A stretch of 64,000 bases of DNA from Allolobophora icterica. Its lineage: Eukaryota > Annelida > Clitellata > Crassiclitellata > Lumbricidae. Where the stretch lies: assembly GCA_963556255.1 (NCBI GenBank), contig OY744615.1, positions 15,455,537-15,519,536 of the forward strand, read 5' to 3'. This document shows, one piece after another, positions 61,065-64,000 of the stretch. The notes below the pieces were generated by a model that was not told the origin of the DNA, did not search any database, and worked only from the letters and a program-made list of their open reading frames with translations. Positions within the stretch are counted from its first letter, which is position 1, and every line of letters begins with the position of its first letter. The translations under genes were made by a program, and so were the position numbers.

Positions 61065-64000
61065 TGTTAGGGTCACACGACTGACTAGTCTTAGGATTGG
61101 CAAGGGTTATGCTTGACTGGTTTCCTTTGACTGAGTAGAGACCTCTACCGAGGAGATATCTACTATATAAGGAAAGAGAATAGGGTGTGTGGAGGAAGGC
61201 TCTGATTATACTGCCGATGAGTGTAGTCTTGTCCGAGTACTTCCTGAGAGAGGTCTCTGATGATACTGCCGATGGGCGTAGTCTTGTCCGAGTACTTCCT
61301 GTTCGCATGCTAGTTAAGCTAGTTTCGTGAGGCTTTACACCTGTGGTGTTTGACGTCTTTCTACGCGTCTATTTTCTGGTCGTCAGCCTGTTGCTGCATT
61401 GAAGACCAGGTTTTCTTTGGCGTTCTTTCGTGAGTGATGAGCGAACCGTTTCCACCGTCAGTCTACGGTTGGGTAATGTATCGTTAATTTGTTTGGAGAA
61501 TTATACCTGTTAAACTAGACACGAGTTTCTTTGAGCTGTTATTAGGTTGAACTCGTTACATATGGGTGCTCGCGGGATTTTTTTTTCTCGCTCTCATTTT
61601 TCTCTTTGATATGCGAAGTTGTGTCATAACATATGAGGGATTTTTTTTGCTCTCTAATGTTTCTTTGAATGAAGATTTTCGTCGTTAAGGAGTTTAAAGT
61701 ACGAGAATTTGGAAGTTATAACATATGAGTGTTGGCGGAAATTTTTTTACGCTCTAAATTATCGCTTTGAATACGAATTTTTTATTGTTAAGGGAAATTG
61801 AGAATTTTAGGGGCGTATCCGTGTTGAAATTTTGAAAGTGCGGAAAGTTGAATTGTGATAGTTCGTTTTGAAATTTTGAAATTTGAAATTGTGGACTTGC
61901 GTAAGTTTCTGAAATGGAAAATTCGATAGAGTTTAAGCTTTTGTACTTTGAAGATATTTTCGATATGTCTGTCGAAGAGATGAGGGAAAGTTTAAATAGT
62001 TTAGGACTAGGAATAAAAACTTGGAATGAGGTAGAGCTGCAGAAAATGGTCTGGGTATTTCTTGACGAGTTGAACATGAAAAATTTTGAAATTTGGGAAC
62101 AGAAGTTTGACGAAGAACGAGTTCGAATTCATGAGCAGACAATGAAAGAGTGTGAAATGAATATAGCACGTTCGGAAGCGGAAATATTGGCAATACAAGC
62201 AGGGACTAAAATGCGGGAATTAGAAGCACAGACAGAGGAGTGTGGTTGTGTTTTGGCGCCTGTTGTTGAATTGGTTGAGACTCGAGACGATAAATTAATT
62301 CAAGGTGTGTCGTTAAATATTTCGGATAGTTTGTACGATGAAATTAATGACTGTGATGAGTGGCGACTGAATGAAGGTGATTTGTTAGGACTGTTTACTG
62401 AGTCGAATGAGATTAATGTGTGCAGGTATTCTGGTTGTGTTGAATATATAAATGTGTTTTCTAATAATCTTGATTTCTTTGGTGAGACAAGGGCAAACAC
62501 TTCGGATGTTAGTGAAGACGATTTGGTTCGGTTGGTTGACGACGACGACAACGAGGATGATGTTGCGCCAGTTGACTTACTTTGTTGCTGTCGAGATGAG
62601 TATGTTTTGTCAACTTTATTTGTGAATGATGAGTTGAGTGAGATAGTGGTCAATGCATGGAACGAATGTGAATTGATTAACGGAATCTTGAATGAGTCGT
62701 TTGAAAGTATTCCGAATGATTTGTTGGTGGACTCGAATGCGAGTATTGAGTTTCTACATGTTGTGGAGAAGGATGGTCTTCCGTTGGCTAAAAGCGTTGC
62801 TGTTGATGATTGTGTATCGCCGAAAGATTTGGTTCGGTTGTTTACTGAAGACACTGAAATCCTCGGTGATGTTACATTGACTTTGAATGGTGTTTTCGTT
62901 CATGGTTTGGATGAGGTGAATGAGAATGTGTTTACGCCTCATGACTGTGTTCTGAATGGACAGCGTTTGACAGTATCTTTGCATCCTAATGATGGGATTT
63001 GTGAATGCACGACGGATGTAATGGAGTTGAGTTTGACAGGAAAGACTTTGCCTGTAGTTGATACTACTTTTTCACAGAATGTTTTGCTGTGTCAAGATTT
63101 ACATTTGACTCAGGGAGTTTGTTTTATGAGCGAAAGCTTTGAGTTGTCAGTTACTTTGAGTTGTGGCACTCTGGTGTTGATGAATGATTCGCTACATGCG
63201 CATTGGCTTTGTTGTTGCCTTTCTTTTCGATGGACGGTGTTCCATGGCATTGGTATATCGTGTACCGTGTTGACCGTTTGCCAATGGTTTACAGTTTATA
63301 CGCATCATCAATATTTGTGCTCTGCATTTCGAGTGGTTAGGAAGCAAGGTGCTTTGTGCGTTGATGAGCTTGATTGTTCAGAACCAGTGATTGATTCTCT
63401 TGTGAACCGTTACACTGAATCTAATGCTTCTGTAAGAGTTTATTTACAGAGATGTTCTGTTTTGGATCGTGTTGCTGGATGTCGACGGAGCAAGCGACTG
63501 CGAAGGTCGAGACGATCTTATGCTTCTTCGACCAAGTTCGTGGCTATGGTGGTTCTGCTGATGACACTATGCGGCTACGTTGGTGACGCCTCGCTGTCGG
63601 AAGCTATGCGCTCCGATGGTAATGCTTCGACCGTGGTGCACGATGGCGTGTGTTGGCACTTTTGCTACGCGTCGCGACCATGGAACGTTGTGGTCACTTT
63701 GGACTTCGCTTCTCGACGGTTACTTCGACCGTTGGTCTTCACTTGTCCATATCGGCGTTGGACAAGCGTGTTCAATGCTGCGAATTGGACGTTGTTTGTC
63801 GAAGGAACTTTCTTTACGTCGTTCAAGATCCTTGGAGTCGACGGCGAGAGATTCGCCATGGGGTTTATCCAGTTGGGGGTTATTGTTTTGTAGGTGTTTT
63901 TGGGTGTGTTTTCTTCTTATTTTCTTGAGGTTTTTGTGTTTTTGTCTGTTTGGACATTTGCATTTTGAACATTAAGCCTACACAGATGATTTTTGTGTGT
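61065..64000 (+). mobile_element. Pol-less LTR retrotransposon (copy 2, cut by window end)
   Basis: 5' LTR 61065-61560, leader repeats, full ORF and the start of the 3' non-coding part. The 3' LTR would lie beyond 64000. Confidence 0.88.
61914..63893 (+). CDS. 659-codon ORF of the pol-less LTR element (copy 2)
   Basis: Same 659-residue product as at 42515-44494, with no visible change. Being uninterrupted in both copies says little about selection, because the copies are nearly identical through duplication. Confidence 0.6.
   Translation: MENSIEFKLLYFEDIFDMSVEEMRESLNSLGLGIKTWNEVELQKMVWVFLDELNMKNFEIWEQKFDEERVRIHEQTMKECEMNIARSEAEILAIQAGTKMRELEAQTEECGCVLAPVVELVETRDDKLIQGVSLNISDSLYDEINDCDEWRLNEGDLLGLFTESNEINVCRYSGCVEYINVFSNNLDFFGETRANTSDVSEDDLVRLVDDDDNEDDVAPVDLLCCCRDEYVLSTLFVNDELSEIVVNAWNECELINGILNESFESIPNDLLVDSNASIEFLHVVEKDGLPLAKSVAVDDCVSPKDLVRLFTEDTEILGDVTLTLNGVFVHGLDEVNENVFTPHDCVLNGQRLTVSLHPNDGICECTTDVMELSLTGKTLPVVDTTFSQNVLLCQDLHLTQGVCFMSESFELSVTLSCGTLVLMNDSLHAHWLCCCLSFRWTVFHGIGISCTVLTVCQWFTVYTHHQYLCSAFRVVRKQGALCVDELDCSEPVIDSLVNRYTESNASVRVYLQRCSVLDRVAGCRRSKRLRRSRRSYASSTKFVAMVVLLMTLCGYVGDASLSEAMRSDGNASTVVHDGVCWHFCYASRPWNVVVTLDFASRRLLRPLVFTCPYRRWTSVFNAANWTLFVEGTFFTSFKILGVDGERFAMGFIQLGVIVL

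Larger units (their letters stand above)
45851..64000 (+). repeat. 19.4-kb macro-repeat, copy 2 (cut by window end)
   Basis: Same order and orientation as copy 1. By eye I found only the 2-bp difference in the GT microsatellite and one substitution (37091 G versus 56490 A). The window ends inside its LTR element, about 1.25 kb before the expected end of the copy. Confidence 0.93.

Overview
The window is animal nuclear DNA, probably from an invertebrate. Mollusc or another lophotrochozoan is my guess from the transposon types; it is not proven. Evidence for a eukaryote: split exons with GT/AG borders, a CR1/Jockey-type non-LTR retrotransposon, a Ty3-like LTR element, a short TIR transposon and long satellite arrays. 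Only the first ~5 kb looks like ordinary gene-bearing DNA; about 59 of 64 kb is satellite or retroelement.

Layout. 1-1352: first two coding exons (minus strand) of an SLC5 sodium/solute symporter running off the left edge. 1353-4794: mostly non-coding, with a complete 340-bp TIR element (2971-3310, 9-bp target duplication) and a weak two-exon small-gene candidate (4174-4512, minus). 4795-5005: decayed Ty3-like gag fragment, cut off by satellite A. 5006-26037: satellite A, whose monomers share a ~110-bp core joined to one of several different variable halves. Its most regular part (5769-19724) is a 388-bp dimer (206 + 182 bp) repeated about 36 times and ending in a 200-N assembly gap. After the gap other variants follow, including five 213-bp type-D units.

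26038-64000: satellite B (monomer ~440 bp, each with a CCAAT motif and the palindrome GCACTATATATAGTGC), invaded by a 5'-truncated, frameshifted CR1-like element and by a 3.95-kb LTR element that has two LTRs and one 659-codon ORF but no visible protease, reverse transcriptase or integrase. This whole block (about 26450-45850) is followed head-to-tail by a second, nearly identical copy (45851 to the window end), offset 19399-19401 bp. Inside each copy a 2887-bp block of satellite B is itself present twice in tandem. Repetition is therefore nested: 440 bp, 2.9 kb, 19.4 kb.

No operon-like cooperation exists here. The region reads as pericentromeric or otherwise heterochromatic repeat growing by unequal exchange, with retroelements carried along in the amplified unit. 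The best candidates for something undescribed are the modular satellite A, the promoter-like satellite B monomer and the pol-less LTR element. The very low divergence of the 19.4-kb copies means a false assembly duplication must be excluded.
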